Below are positions 35,371-44,992 of a DNA stretch of 64,000 nt, in pieces. Position numbers and translations under genes: made by a program. This DNA comes from Pedobacter sp. FW305-3-2-15-E-R2A2 (GTDB lineage Bacteria; Bacteroidota; Bacteroidia; Sphingobacteriales; Sphingobacteriaceae): the NCBI RefSeq assembly GCF_038446955.1, contig NZ_CP151803.1, positions 5,828,001 through 5,892,000 on the forward strand. Reading direction: 5' to 3'. How positions within the stretch are numbered: the first letter of the stretch is position 1; the number at the start of each line of letters is the position of its first letter. Under the pieces are notes generated by a model that saw only the letters and a program-made list of their open reading frames with translations, was not told where the DNA came from and ran no database searches.

Positions 35371-37050
35371 TTATTCCCTTTCTCCGATCAGCACACCGGA
35401 TACATTCCAGGCGCTGAAACTTGTTCCCTCCGGTTTACCTAATGGAATGGCCACTTTAAAAGTATGCTTACCTGGCTTAAGATCCGGCAAAGGAATTTCT
35501 ACAGGAAGTGTGATGGTTCCGGGACACCAGTTAGAGCGGCTCAGATCAGAAGAAGACAAACCATTGCCAAAATTGCCGGAAGCAGGATTTAACATACGGT
35601 AAGTTGCACAATCTTCTCTCCAAGGAATAAAATGATACACTCTTTTTCCATCTACAAAGATTTCATTTTGCTTGGGAACAAACTCATCGCCATTACCCCA
35701 ACCACCATGTCCGGTAGTCAGATACCTTAGACGCAGATTTTTAAGTCCTGCCGGTACATCCACTGAAACGGTAAGGGAATCTTTGTCGAACATAGTTCCG
35801 TATTCCTGTCCTGACATTTCCATCAGATTGGTCGTATTAAATACGGGCATCATCCAGTTTTTCTTACCATTTTTATCCTCATCCCCATCTCCGGGATAGT
35901 ATTTAAAATACAGACTGGCTTTATGACCACCCTTGTCATAATTACCAATAAACACGCCGATCCATACCTCGCCTTGCAGGCTAGGCAACAAAGCAGTAAT
36001 GTCTTGTTTGTAAACCACAGAATCCGCCCAGTTATACCCCTTTATTTTAGCTTGCTCATTAAACTTCCCTACACCGAAAGAAGTGAAAAAGCGCATCAGT
36101 TCCAAAGGCGGAAGATATTGATCCGTAGCAGTTACGCCCTGGTATTTCTTTCCATTCTTTGCGTTATATACCGGAAGGACCTGTACACCATTTTGCAGTG
36201 CCTGTAAAAAAGAAATCTTTTTGTCGACCGGGATCATGAATACAGATCCGGTACGATCATAAGCATCACCGTTGGAATGTTGCACCAGTTCTGCAAACAA
36301 ATGCTGCCCTGCTGAGGTCTCCGGAAGTTTCACCTTTTTAAGGATAACGGTACCACCTGAAAAGTGATAAGTAAGGTTTGCCTGTTCCCCTGCAGGGTTT
36401 TCTATTTTACGGCCAAAATTAATCTGTTCATCATTGAAGATTTGTAAGGTTTGATACCTGCTTTCGATGATTTGTCGTTGGTAAGCAGGTTCATCCAATA
36501 GGTTTTCCCATTTTGAGGGCCATTTAAGCTCTTCTGGAGTCACCGTCCGGTATTCGACGTTAGTAGCTATGGTTTCAGAATTGCCATTACGAATTACTTT
36601 TAACACGAGTCCCATCGCAGGAGCAATAGAGATGGTAGGTGTTCCTTTGATCTTTAAATCTGTGTTATACCATATCTCGATGGTGTTGGAACGGATAAAA
36701 AGTTTTGCCTTTTTACAGGGAATGCCAGCGATGGTATCTATACCTGGAAGCAATTCTGCCTTCACATAGTCCGAAAATGATTTTTTAAGGCTATAAGAAA
36801 GACCATTACTGTTTAATACCTGATAGGTCGCCGCTTCCTTAAACTGCAAAAACTGCTGTTCAGTTTGTGCACCTTGCCTGGCGATACGTGCCTGTGCTCC
36901 TTTTGTAAATAATTTCAGTTCTCCCCCGAGCTCTTTTCCGTTGCTACGAAACTTGTACGTAACTACAGCCTGGGAAACATCAGTGTTCTTTTGTGCAAAT
37001 AGTGATGTGCTCATAAAGAATAACACACATCCGGTTAGTAAGATTTTCAT
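35371..37050 (-). CDS. PNGase F-like peptide-N-glycosidase family protein with extra N-terminal GLPGLI-like domain
   Basis: 559 aa from the ATG at 37050; the frame is open to 37101. Signal peptide MKILLTGCVLFFMSTSLFAQ. Residues about 40-200 resemble the GLPGLI domain. The rest aligns by eye with the two jelly-roll domains of flavobacterial PNGase F: AYDRTGSVFMI holds the equivalent of catalytic Asp60 (D282 counted from 37101), and GHGGWGNGDEFVPK followed by SRSNWCPG matches the C-terminal domain, with E473 at the place of Glu206. The third residue, Glu118, appears replaced (IGVFIGNY). It may remove N-glycans from glycoproteins or do a related reaction; activity needs testing. Confidence 0.8.
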   Translation of the reverse strand: MKILLTGCVLFFMSTSLFAQKNTDVSQAVVTYKFRSNGKELGGELKLFTKGAQARIARQGAQTEQQFLQFKEAATYQVLNSNGLSYSLKKSFSDYVKAELLPGIDTIAGIPCKKAKLFIRSNTIEIWYNTDLKIKGTPTISIAPAMGLVLKVIRNGNSETIATNVEYRTVTPEELKWPSKWENLLDEPAYQRQIIESRYQTLQIFNDEQINFGRKIENPAGEQANLTYHFSGGTVILKKVKLPETSAGQHLFAELVQHSNGDAYDRTGSVFMIPVDKKISFLQALQNGVQVLPVYNAKNGKKYQGVTATDQYLPPLELMRFFTSFGVGKFNEQAKIKGYNWADSVVYKQDITALLPSLQGEVWIGVFIGNYDKGGHKASLYFKYYPGDGDEDKNGKKNWMMPVFNTTNLMEMSGQEYGTMFDKDSLTVSVDVPAGLKNLRLRYLTTGHGGWGNGDEFVPKQNEIFVDGKRVYHFIPWREDCATYRMLNPASGNFGNGLSSSDLSRSNWCPGTITLPVEIPLPDLKPGKHTFKVAIPLGKPEGTSFSAWNVSGVLIGERE

Positions 37051-37196
37051 GGAGGGTAAAGTTAGCATTTGTGCTAAAGATTTATTGATAAGTAAATCCA
37101 TATTTTCTACAAAATCATCTGTTATTTTAGCATTAAATCGTTAAATCTAACGTTCTCTATGTATTTTGAAATCAAATTGATTCTATTACCTATAAA

Positions 37197-37838
37197 ATGA
37201 ATAAACAAAGAAAACTTATTTTAATCAGTCTGTTGATTTCAGGGCTACTCGCTTTTGTCCTGCTAACCGTTTTTATCGTCTATATGCCCTTATCTTCCCT
37301 GGACAAGAATTTTTCAATTGCTATCCAAAGCTATCAGGGTCCAATCCTTGACCCTATTATGAAGTTTATCAGCTTTATTGGTGTGATGCCTTATTCCCTC
37401 ATTATGGTATTACTGACCGCACTGCTATTTTTCCTTTTTAAATTAAAGCGGGAAGCGGTCTTTACCCTCAGCGCTTTATTTGCAGGTGTGGCAAGTACCG
37501 TTGTCAAGATTTTGGTAGACCGCCCCAGACCTGCCGCACCTTTAGTACATGTTCTTGAAAAGACAGTGCAACAGAGTTTCCCCAGTGGCCATGTGAACTT
37601 CTATGTGGTCTTTTTTGGATTTTTAATCGTCATGATGTACCATGTAAAAACCATACCTTTCATTTTGAGAGCAATGGTTATTACTATTTGTATACTGCTG
37701 ATTTTACTCATTCCCATATCAAGAGTATATCAGGGAGCCCATTGGTTTACGGATGTAATTGGAGGAAGTTTACTGGGCAGTCTGCTGTTGTCTGCCAACA
37801 GCTATTTTTATTTCAAGGTTAAAGCGCAGGAAATCTAA
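37197..37838 (+). CDS. PAP2-family membrane phosphatase
   Basis: 213 aa integral membrane protein with five or six hydrophobic segments. The three phosphatase motifs are present: KILVDRPRP (Kx6RP), PSGHVNF, and SRVYQGAHWFTDVIGG (SRx5Hx3D). It may act on phosphatidic acid, undecaprenyl diphosphate or another lipid phosphate; the sequence does not discriminate. It is divergent from the PNGase-like gene with about 150 nt between, and it is the last conserved gene before the accessory island. Confidence 0.9.
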   Translation: MNKQRKLILISLLISGLLAFVLLTVFIVYMPLSSLDKNFSIAIQSYQGPILDPIMKFISFIGVMPYSLIMVLLTALLFFLFKLKREAVFTLSALFAGVASTVVKILVDRPRPAAPLVHVLEKTVQQSFPSGHVNFYVVFFGFLIVMMYHVKTIPFILRAMVITICILLILLIPISRVYQGAHWFTDVIGGSLLGSLLLSANSYFYFKVKAQEI

Positions 37839-38520
37839 GGAAATTCCAAAATCACCCTGGTATTTCTAACGGAATTTCGGAGAAATCTGTCTGAATCGTG
37901 TCCCGAAAATTACTAACATTTGTGAGCTTAAAATTTATTTTTCACTAAAATCATACTTTAAACGTTTTAAAGAAATTTCAGACAAAACACTATCAAAAGC
38001 ACTTAAACACTGTTTTATACTATTGAAAATGTTAAAAAAGGATCAAAAACACCACAATTTTTCCCCAAATTTTTCCCTTTTTCAGATGATTTCAATCAGG
38101 CAGAAAATGAATATTTTTCAGTATTTTGATACAATATCATACATCATCTTCATTAATTTTAGTATCTTCTATAATTATTAGGGTTTAAATAAATATTCAC
38201 GAATCTAGCAAAAGACTCTATTAAGAAAAAAACCTAATATTCCAGAACTGCAGGTGCAGGAAGATGTTTAAGATATATTGCTAGATCTTTATCCCGAAGT
38301 TTATCTATAACCGAATCAACACATATCTATTCAAGGTAGTAAAAAACCTATTATTATTTTTACAGATATACCAAAAAATTGACGCGTTAAACAAAACTAA
38401 CCATTTGGCAACTGTCTAAATTTGTTCTATAATATTTGATTAATCAGTAACGTAATACACTTATTGCCTTTATCGTAAATAAGTCACATTTTTAGAGATA
38501 TCTTTTTTATGCAATAAATA
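37839..38520. other. Left flank of the accessory island, no gene seen
   Basis: 682 bp, strongly AT-rich with many stops in all frames. No transposase, integrase, tRNA or clear promoter was recognised. It marks the change from conserved genes to the HEPN gene array. Confidence 0.5.
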
Positions 38521-40260
38521 ATGAACCTATTTAACGCCTTTGAACAACAACCATATGAAGCAATCAACGAAACGGATATCGCACACAAGCTTCATGAACA
38601 GCTAAAGACTATAAACCTGGAGACTGAAACAGAACTATATGCTGATATGCTGGCGTTTCAGTTTTTAGATAATTATAGCAGCCAAACTTCAACTTGGGGT
38701 GGGCATTATCAGCCCTCGAGATATTTACAAACCGATACCGGACACCAACCTTATCCTAATCCAGAATTAATTACAATTAAAGTAATTGAGTTCTGGCATA
38801 AAAAAATGGACAGACTCACACATCCTGTACTTAAAACAAGGTTTTCAGGACTTCTATATGAATTTACACAAACAACTACGGGCAAAAAGGTCAGTCATCT
38901 TATCGCAGAAAATTATATTACGGCATTAATCGAGACAGTTGAGAAAAAACTTTACTTGATTGAAAAATTCGCAATAAAAAAACTAGGAAAAGCGCTTGAA
39001 GTAGCCTCTGCCTACAGCAACACTTCACTAATCAGTAGGATAAAAACCCAAGTTATAGGATTGGAACAACATATTCCGATAACAGAAGAACAAAATAAAT
39101 GGGGCTTTACCTTTGACTTACTTTTAAATGGAAAAAAGAATTGGCTCAATTCTGACGAAGAAGACCAGGTAATAAAAACACTTGAATCCCGGCTTCAATA
39201 CCTCAAGCATATCGACCCTTGGGCTAGTGCAGCAGCAGCCAGTAGACTTGCTCAATACTATTTAAAAAAAGAAAAGCCTGAAGAAGTTAAACGAGTAATA
39301 CTTGATTTGGGTTATGCCTATCAGTACAAAGCCTCCACGGAAATACCTATTCAAGCAATCGGTCAACTTGACGAATTATTACACATTTATAGGAAATATC
39401 ATCTCCACGACGAGGCAACTAAAGTGTTGATCCAGCTTCGTGAGTTAGGAAAAAAATCTAATGAGGAAATGAAATCTATTGTTTCAGAGCAAACAATAGA
39501 CACCACTGAACTAAAGGCACTCTTGAAAAAAATACTTGTCGGGGACGCTGAGACAGTATTATCATTAATTGTTGAGCTACTGATACCAAAATTGGATAAT
39601 ACAAAAAAAGAACTCAGGAATACTGCTTCTAAACATCCAATTCAATATCTAGTAACAAATACCATAGTTGACGAAAAAGGAAGACAGGTGGCACAAGTTG
39701 GCTCTATTGAGAAAGATTTTGAAGGCCATTTAGCAAAACATACCGGCATGCAACTTCATATGCACAGCCTACTGACACACATATTGTTTGATATGGCGAC
39801 AACAACCGGATATCTCACAGTAGATAACACCTTGGCCTTTCTAAAAAAATCTTGTATCATAGAAGAAGACCGATTTGCTATAATCTGCCGGGGAATAGAG
39901 GCTTTCTTTGAAAAGGATTACCAAATCTTTGCTCATTTGGTTGTTCCCCAATTCGAGGAGGCTATCCGGAACTTACTGGAAATGAACGGAGGTAATATCC
40001 TTGTTGATAAAAACAAAGCCTATCAGTTAAAAACTTTTCACCAGCTATTAGAGGACAAGATCATTGAACAGGTTTTCGGAGAAAGCAGTATCTACTACTT
40101 CAAAATTCTATTTACAGATCCCCGGGGATGGAATCTAAGAAATAGGATTTCGCACGGCATGATAAACCCTAACTTGCTAGATACCCATGTAGCCCAAAGG
40201 CTATTTCATGCAATATTGACATTGGGAATGATCCGTTTGATAGAGTATAAACAACCTTAA
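38521..40260 (+). CDS. DUF4209-like protein with C-terminal HEPN motif (island gene 1)
   Basis: 579 aa, cytoplasmic, largely helical. The C-terminal 130 residues look like DUF4209: a helix with VVPQFEEAIRNLL (about 474-486), then TDPRGWNLRNRISHGM, where R540-x4-H545 is the R-x4-6-H signature of HEPN domains. Many HEPN proteins are metal-independent RNases of toxin-antitoxin, abortive-infection or CRISPR systems, with Arg and His in the active site. The N-terminal 400 residues are TPR-like helices of unknown role. It is first of five neighbours that carry the same type of motif; only 72 nt separate it from gene 2. Confidence 0.7.
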   Translation: MNLFNAFEQQPYEAINETDIAHKLHEQLKTINLETETELYADMLAFQFLDNYSSQTSTWGGHYQPSRYLQTDTGHQPYPNPELITIKVIEFWHKKMDRLTHPVLKTRFSGLLYEFTQTTTGKKVSHLIAENYITALIETVEKKLYLIEKFAIKKLGKALEVASAYSNTSLISRIKTQVIGLEQHIPITEEQNKWGFTFDLLLNGKKNWLNSDEEDQVIKTLESRLQYLKHIDPWASAAAASRLAQYYLKKEKPEEVKRVILDLGYAYQYKASTEIPIQAIGQLDELLHIYRKYHLHDEATKVLIQLRELGKKSNEEMKSIVSEQTIDTTELKALLKKILVGDAETVLSLIVELLIPKLDNTKKELRNTASKHPIQYLVTNTIVDEKGRQVAQVGSIEKDFEGHLAKHTGMQLHMHSLLTHILFDMATTTGYLTVDNTLAFLKKSCIIEEDRFAIICRGIEAFFEKDYQIFAHLVVPQFEEAIRNLLEMNGGNILVDKNKAYQLKTFHQLLEDKIIEQVFGESSIYYFKILFTDPRGWNLRNRISHGMINPNLLDTHVAQRLFHAILTLGMIRLIEYKQP

Positions 40261-40332
40261 AAAATATGCAACTCTGATTTTTGAATCCAAATTAGCAATA
40301 CAATATTTATCCAGCTCTTTTCAATAAAAACT

Positions 40333-42078
40333 ATGATCAATTTTAAAGATTACAAGGAAGATCATCTTTCTATGAGCTTTATTTCTGAACGCATGCGAGA
40401 AGAAATAAAGATCGAAGAGTTCTTCACACTACTTGAATGGCAATTAGCCTATAAAGCTTTAAAGATTTTTAATTTCAGGAAGTTACAAGAGACAGAAGAG
40501 TCCGTAGAAGTGTATGCACAGAAAGTACTGGATGTGACCGGGCTCCTTAGAAAAACCGATAAACCAATAACATATTTTGTCCGGATTTACCTAAATCTAG
40601 GCTCAAAATTACTAACAATAAAAAACAAGCTTGAATCAGAGGCAAAAAAACATCTGGCGCTACTTGAAGAATTACTAGTACATTACAATTCTTTGCCTTT
40701 CATCATTAAATACAATCAAGAGCCTTCCACACCAAGAAATAATGAGGAAAGAAAGTATTTGACCTTCTACAGAAGAACCCTGGCTAAAAAAGAAGAAATA
40801 ATCAGCTATCTCTTAAACGGTATACTGCATCGTGCTTACGAAAAAGCGACACCTGGTTTGCCTCTCGAAATAGATGAAAGATTCAAGCACTTTAGAGAAC
40901 AAATGGATAAAGCCAGCGACTTCCCCTATATGGAATTTAAGTTTGGCATTGGCTATGAATATCATTTAAACTTAGACAAGCTTGACTACAGAAGAATCAA
41001 CCCATTACTAAACAAACTGAATTGGCTAGAAAACATAGTGAAAATTCCAATGCATTATACTGCCACAATAAATGAAGGTTTCGAACGCAGGATAAATCCA
41101 TTATCATTTTTTCAGGAAATAATAAAGAAGCTAGGCAATCTTCCGGTAATAAGAGAACGAGGAGAAATCTTTGAGGAAATGTCCTTCCTAATGGTTGAAA
41201 AAAAATGGTATTCACTATTTGCACTTGCCTTGCCACAGGTGGAGGGTATTTTTACCGAGGTACTCAACATGATCGCAAAGAAACCCAATAAGGGGTCGTT
41301 AACTGAAAAGGTCAGCACAATCCGAGATTACTATGAATTCGCCCATTACACGTTTGATTACTATGAGTTCACACTTGCTGATCTGAGAAATAGTTTTTCC
41401 CATACTGGTAAAATCGAAAACCCAAAACACCAATGCTACCATTTATTACTGGACATCGATTATTTACTGGACATTTGCTTAGATCTAGACGCACCGATAA
41501 GTAAAGTATCAAAAATAATTACAGAAGGGCATACACAATTCAAGCACATTGGTGATTTTGCCAATTTTTTGAATCTCTTACTGGTGATCGAAAAAGATGG
41601 CAAGTATAATGTTATAAAATCACAGGCTGATTTTTTTGTTTATACTGCTATTCTAAAGAACATCAATGTAAAAAAGATGCTTGACAATCTTGAAAAGGAT
41701 TTTCTATCCTCCGTTGTCAATTTCAACAAAAATTTACATATGCTTATGAGACAAGGCATTGACGAGGCAGATTTTATTTTATTCGATAGCCCCATAAGAG
41801 AGATTAAACCTAAACTTAAGCTAATAGAAAATGCTTTCAATAGCATCCCTATTCTAGTTAACGAGGATTTAAAAGTATTATTAGACACAAACACTTTCTT
41901 GCAAAATTTCATAAATTTCTTTCCGAAAACACCAAAACCCACCAGAATCAGGATTGAAAAGTTTATGACCAGTCATCAGAGCGTCCTAAAAATCGTTTAC
42001 TACCTAACTGAACAGATAAAGCTTGAAATACCCGATAATTTTTTATTGTTTACAAGAAAACTTCAGCATCATCTGTAG
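40333..42078 (+). CDS. Uncharacterised protein with internal HEPN motif (island gene 2)
   Basis: 581 aa; I do not recognise a named family. Residues about 297-304 (ALALPQVEGIF) and R352-x4-H357 in LADLRNSFSHTG repeat the two-helix layout of gene 1 (PxxE helix, then the RN..SH helix about 50 residues on). That identifies an HEPN-like domain in the middle of the protein. The C-terminal 200 residues and the N-terminal 250 are helical, with no membrane segment or nucleotide-binding loop. It lies 72 nt from gene 1 and is similar in length, though obvious sequence identity is low. It may have arisen by ancient duplication or be a partner subunit. Confidence 0.55.
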   Translation: MINFKDYKEDHLSMSFISERMREEIKIEEFFTLLEWQLAYKALKIFNFRKLQETEESVEVYAQKVLDVTGLLRKTDKPITYFVRIYLNLGSKLLTIKNKLESEAKKHLALLEELLVHYNSLPFIIKYNQEPSTPRNNEERKYLTFYRRTLAKKEEIISYLLNGILHRAYEKATPGLPLEIDERFKHFREQMDKASDFPYMEFKFGIGYEYHLNLDKLDYRRINPLLNKLNWLENIVKIPMHYTATINEGFERRINPLSFFQEIIKKLGNLPVIRERGEIFEEMSFLMVEKKWYSLFALALPQVEGIFTEVLNMIAKKPNKGSLTEKVSTIRDYYEFAHYTFDYYEFTLADLRNSFSHTGKIENPKHQCYHLLLDIDYLLDICLDLDAPISKVSKIITEGHTQFKHIGDFANFLNLLLVIEKDGKYNVIKSQADFFVYTAILKNINVKKMLDNLEKDFLSSVVNFNKNLHMLMRQGIDEADFILFDSPIREIKPKLKLIENAFNSIPILVNEDLKVLLDTNTFLQNFINFFPKTPKPTRIRIEKFMTSHQSVLKIVYYLTEQIKLEIPDNFLLFTRKLQHHL

Positions 42079-42263
42079 ATCGAATTCTTGATCAACCGAA
42101 ACTATGGGTTAGAAATGGGTCATATGATATTACATACACCAGTAAAACCATTATAAACCTATTTATAAACAACAAATAATATAAATATTTCTAATTACGC
42201 AGCTTGACTGCGCAGTTACCTGTTAATTTTGATCATATCAATTAAACTTCAATAAATTTGAAT

Positions 42264-43067
42264 ATGCAAGTCAAAGCAAAAGATTACCAAGAACATCCAT
42301 TATTTAACGATTTAGCGACATATTCAAAATTCTACGATCATTTGGCAGACCTGAATATGCACTGGGTAACTCAGGGGGTAAAAAACATACTGAACATTGA
42401 CACATATGTATTTAACTCAATCCAAGGTACATTAGAATCCATTTTTGACATATTAAAAAAAGGAAGGATAAATGATGCCTATACCCTACTTCGCAAATAC
42501 TACGACTCGGCAATCATCAATCTTTACTCAAAATTATACCTAGATGACCACTTTGGATTTGACAATTATATTGTCGAAAAGATTAATAATTGGATAGAAG
42601 GAAAAGAAACTATACCAGGATTTGAAAAGATGTCCAAATACATCATCAACTCTAAAAAAGTAGCAGAAATCACTGAGCTTATATATAATGGTGGCGATTT
42701 TAAGAAAAGTTCACTTGAATCTATTAGGCAAAGATGTAACGAACACACTCATTACCTTTATTACCATACACTTCTTTTAAACAACAGCGAAGTTTATATC
42801 GAAGAACGAATTGATCTATTGAATAAATTTAGAGCGGACCTAAGAGAAATTTTTATTCTGCATATAGGTTATCTGTTTTTTTTCTCTGACAATTATATGA
42901 TGTCCAGTGACTATATAGATAGTTTGGACATGGGTGAAAAGCCCGAAAGAGATTCAGAATATTGGGTAGCCCCTTTTGTTCAAGACATTTTTGATGGCGT
43001 ACTAAAAAAATTTAGACCTGATATCGTTGAGGCTATAAAAGGAAACACACAAATGCAATTATCCTAG
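42264..43067 (+). CDS. Uncharacterised protein with HEPN-like motif (island gene 3)
   Basis: 267 aa from the ATG at 42264; the frame also allows a TTG at 42258. Family not recognised. A helix GRINDAYTLLRKYYDSAIINLYS resembles the first HEPN helix, and IRQRCNEHTHYLYYH has R157-x5-H163 and R159-x5-H165, within the R-x4-6-H range. No signal peptide or transmembrane helix is clear. It is 19 nt upstream of gene 4, so they are probably translated together; 179 nt separate it from gene 2. The motif is less canonical than in its neighbours. Confidence 0.5.
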   Translation: MQVKAKDYQEHPLFNDLATYSKFYDHLADLNMHWVTQGVKNILNIDTYVFNSIQGTLESIFDILKKGRINDAYTLLRKYYDSAIINLYSKLYLDDHFGFDNYIVEKINNWIEGKETIPGFEKMSKYIINSKKVAEITELIYNGGDFKKSSLESIRQRCNEHTHYLYYHTLLLNNSEVYIEERIDLLNKFRADLREIFILHIGYLFFFSDNYMMSSDYIDSLDMGEKPERDSEYWVAPFVQDIFDGVLKKFRPDIVEAIKGNTQMQLS

Positions 43068-43086
43068 AAATAATTTTAAATCAGAT

Positions 43087-43836
43087 ATGGTCAACAAGGA
43101 ATTTAACGAGATGAAATCAGGGGATACGCCTTTTATTGAAGCACTTAATGCTGTATTTGTAAAATACTCTGGTTATAAAAATAATCAGAAATACAAAGAG
43201 TTTACAAATACACCATTTGGCAATTATATATCGAGAGTTCATAATCGGGTCGCCGAAATAATTCAAAATGCGGAAGATATGGAAATGATAAGAACATTAA
43301 TAACCGAACATGATCCAGGTTTTTCAAAATTAGAGCGTGAAACAGATTCAGCAAAACTGATCAGATATCACTACGAGAATTTCTTTATAAGAATTGGAAA
43401 AGTGAAGGACCTGCTCTTACTGCTTATAAATGACGTACTTCTTTTAGACCTAAAAAAAGGTTTAAGCATGGAGAATCAATTATTAAAAATTCTGCCCTCA
43501 CAATACCCATATTTTCCAGCTGTATGGAATCAAGTAAAAGGACAACTTGACAAACTAAAACCTTATCGGAACCACCTGGCCCATAATGGCACCATACAAT
43601 TTGAAGACCTAACATTACTGGATATCTATTATAAATACGACTTTAAGCATAAGAATCACTTAGAACAGTACAAGTATTCTTTTGCAATGGGAGATATTCA
43701 ACGAAAAATGGTTGATAAAATCACCAATATCATCAAAGTTTATATACAAAACGTTGATCAGATAGTAAAGTTAATATATACTTTTTTGACACAACCCTTA
43801 ATCAATAGCCTAAAAAAGTTCACTTCAAGAACTTAA
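43087..43836 (+). CDS. Cthe_2314-like HEPN protein (island gene 4)
   Basis: 249 aa. The middle reads KVKDLLLLLINDVLLL then, after about 35 residues, LKPYRNHLAHNGTI with R161-x4-H166. This two-helix pattern with YRN..AHNG resembles the Cthe_2314-like HEPN family. It is small and cytoplasmic, with no fused antitoxin or nucleotidyltransferase (MNT) domain. It lies 19 nt after gene 3 and 71 nt before gene 5. Possible RNase or RNA-binding protein, inferred only from the motif. Confidence 0.55.
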   Translation: MVNKEFNEMKSGDTPFIEALNAVFVKYSGYKNNQKYKEFTNTPFGNYISRVHNRVAEIIQNAEDMEMIRTLITEHDPGFSKLERETDSAKLIRYHYENFFIRIGKVKDLLLLLINDVLLLDLKKGLSMENQLLKILPSQYPYFPAVWNQVKGQLDKLKPYRNHLAHNGTIQFEDLTLLDIYYKYDFKHKNHLEQYKYSFAMGDIQRKMVDKITNIIKVYIQNVDQIVKLIYTFLTQPLINSLKKFTSRT

Positions 43837-43907
43837 TATTGTACATAAAGACAGAATTGAAGAACAACAAAAATAATTGCTTCACAGCATCACAAAATAT
43901 TGATTAA

Positions 43908-44894
43908 ATGCCAACAACCGCTGAAATCGCTCAGTTACTAATTGAAAAGCTAAAAAATGGAACACCTCTAGAGCAAGCCAAAAACGAGCTTGAAATCAAA
44001 AATGAGAGATGGTTCGCAATTAGTGCCAAAACTTATGCGCTTTATTTAGCCGATGCTGAAGAACAGCGTGATAAAGATATGCTCAAACAAAATGTTTCCG
44101 CTACTTCAAATCAAGAGATTCAACAAGTTTTAGCCCTCAATAAAAAATTAGCTGACTATGCCCTCCTTTTATATAGCCTGGCAACGATGGCAGATGTCGA
44201 ATATTTAAGTAGCTTATCCGAGGCCCTACCCGAATCCGAGATGAAAATAATAGAATCGTTAAGTAAAAAATCTATGCATCCAGGTTTTAGGGCAAGGCAA
44301 AAAAAGGGCAGATTCGAAACTTTACTACCATTTAAGCCATTTGTTCAAATCATTGATGCAGCCCTTATCTGTTTTTACAGGCAAAATTATATTAGTGCCT
44401 ATTTGACATTAGCACCAGTAATTGAAGGAGTTTTACTGCGATGGGCGGGATATTCCGGCACAGGCAATAAACCAGAATTTGATGACCACCGTAAATTCTT
44501 CAAACGCTCTCACATACGTCAACCATGTCCAAGTAATGTTCTTTTTCATAATGTATTCAATAAGGTCTGTGACAAAATATTAAATGATCACTTGTTTAAA
44601 CCGACACAAAGTGGTGATTCACATTCGAATTTCAATAGACATCTGGCTGCTCATTTACTTAATGATAATCACTTTGCAACCTGGGAGAATTGTAACCGGT
44701 TATTCTTGCTCTTAGATACAATGACTGAGATTTATCTTTATGAAACAAGAGAACCGGATCCGCGTTTTGATGTGCATCCAGATAATATAAAAACTGACGT
44801 TGAGATGTATGCAGGCTTAATCCTTGATATGCAGCCAACTAAAGTTACCGAAAGGATAAAGTTAGAAAGCCCTCTCAAGACAGGAGAAGCCTAG
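43908..44894 (+). CDS. Uncharacterised protein with C-terminal HEPN motif (island gene 5)
   Basis: 328 aa. The N-terminal 100 residues are helical with Lys/Glu-rich segments. The C-terminal half contains AYLTLAPVIEGVLLRWAGYSG (PxxE at 170-173) and, about 70 residues on, FNRHLAAHLL with R244-x4-H249. This is the same pair of elements seen in genes 1 and 2. The stretch between them (FKRSHIRQPCPSNVLF) may form a loop. No named family recognised; cytoplasmic. It is the fifth HEPN-like gene in a row on one strand. Confidence 0.55.
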   Translation: MPTTAEIAQLLIEKLKNGTPLEQAKNELEIKNERWFAISAKTYALYLADAEEQRDKDMLKQNVSATSNQEIQQVLALNKKLADYALLLYSLATMADVEYLSSLSEALPESEMKIIESLSKKSMHPGFRARQKKGRFETLLPFKPFVQIIDAALICFYRQNYISAYLTLAPVIEGVLLRWAGYSGTGNKPEFDDHRKFFKRSHIRQPCPSNVLFHNVFNKVCDKILNDHLFKPTQSGDSHSNFNRHLAAHLLNDNHFATWENCNRLFLLLDTMTEIYLYETREPDPRFDVHPDNIKTDVEMYAGLILDMQPTKVTERIKLESPLKTGEA

Positions 44895-44992
44895 TTAAAC
44901 TTTTAAAATATCATTTTAAAGATGAGAATAGTTCAATTACAGATATTTCGTAATTTCGATATTACCAAATTTGAATTCTAGTTACTTATATC

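Noticed and set aside
42253..42260. TAAATTTG as a promoter -7 box for island gene 3
   Set aside because: It lies 3 nt before the ATG, and the TTTG is 21 nt upstream, which would put the transcript start inside the gene.
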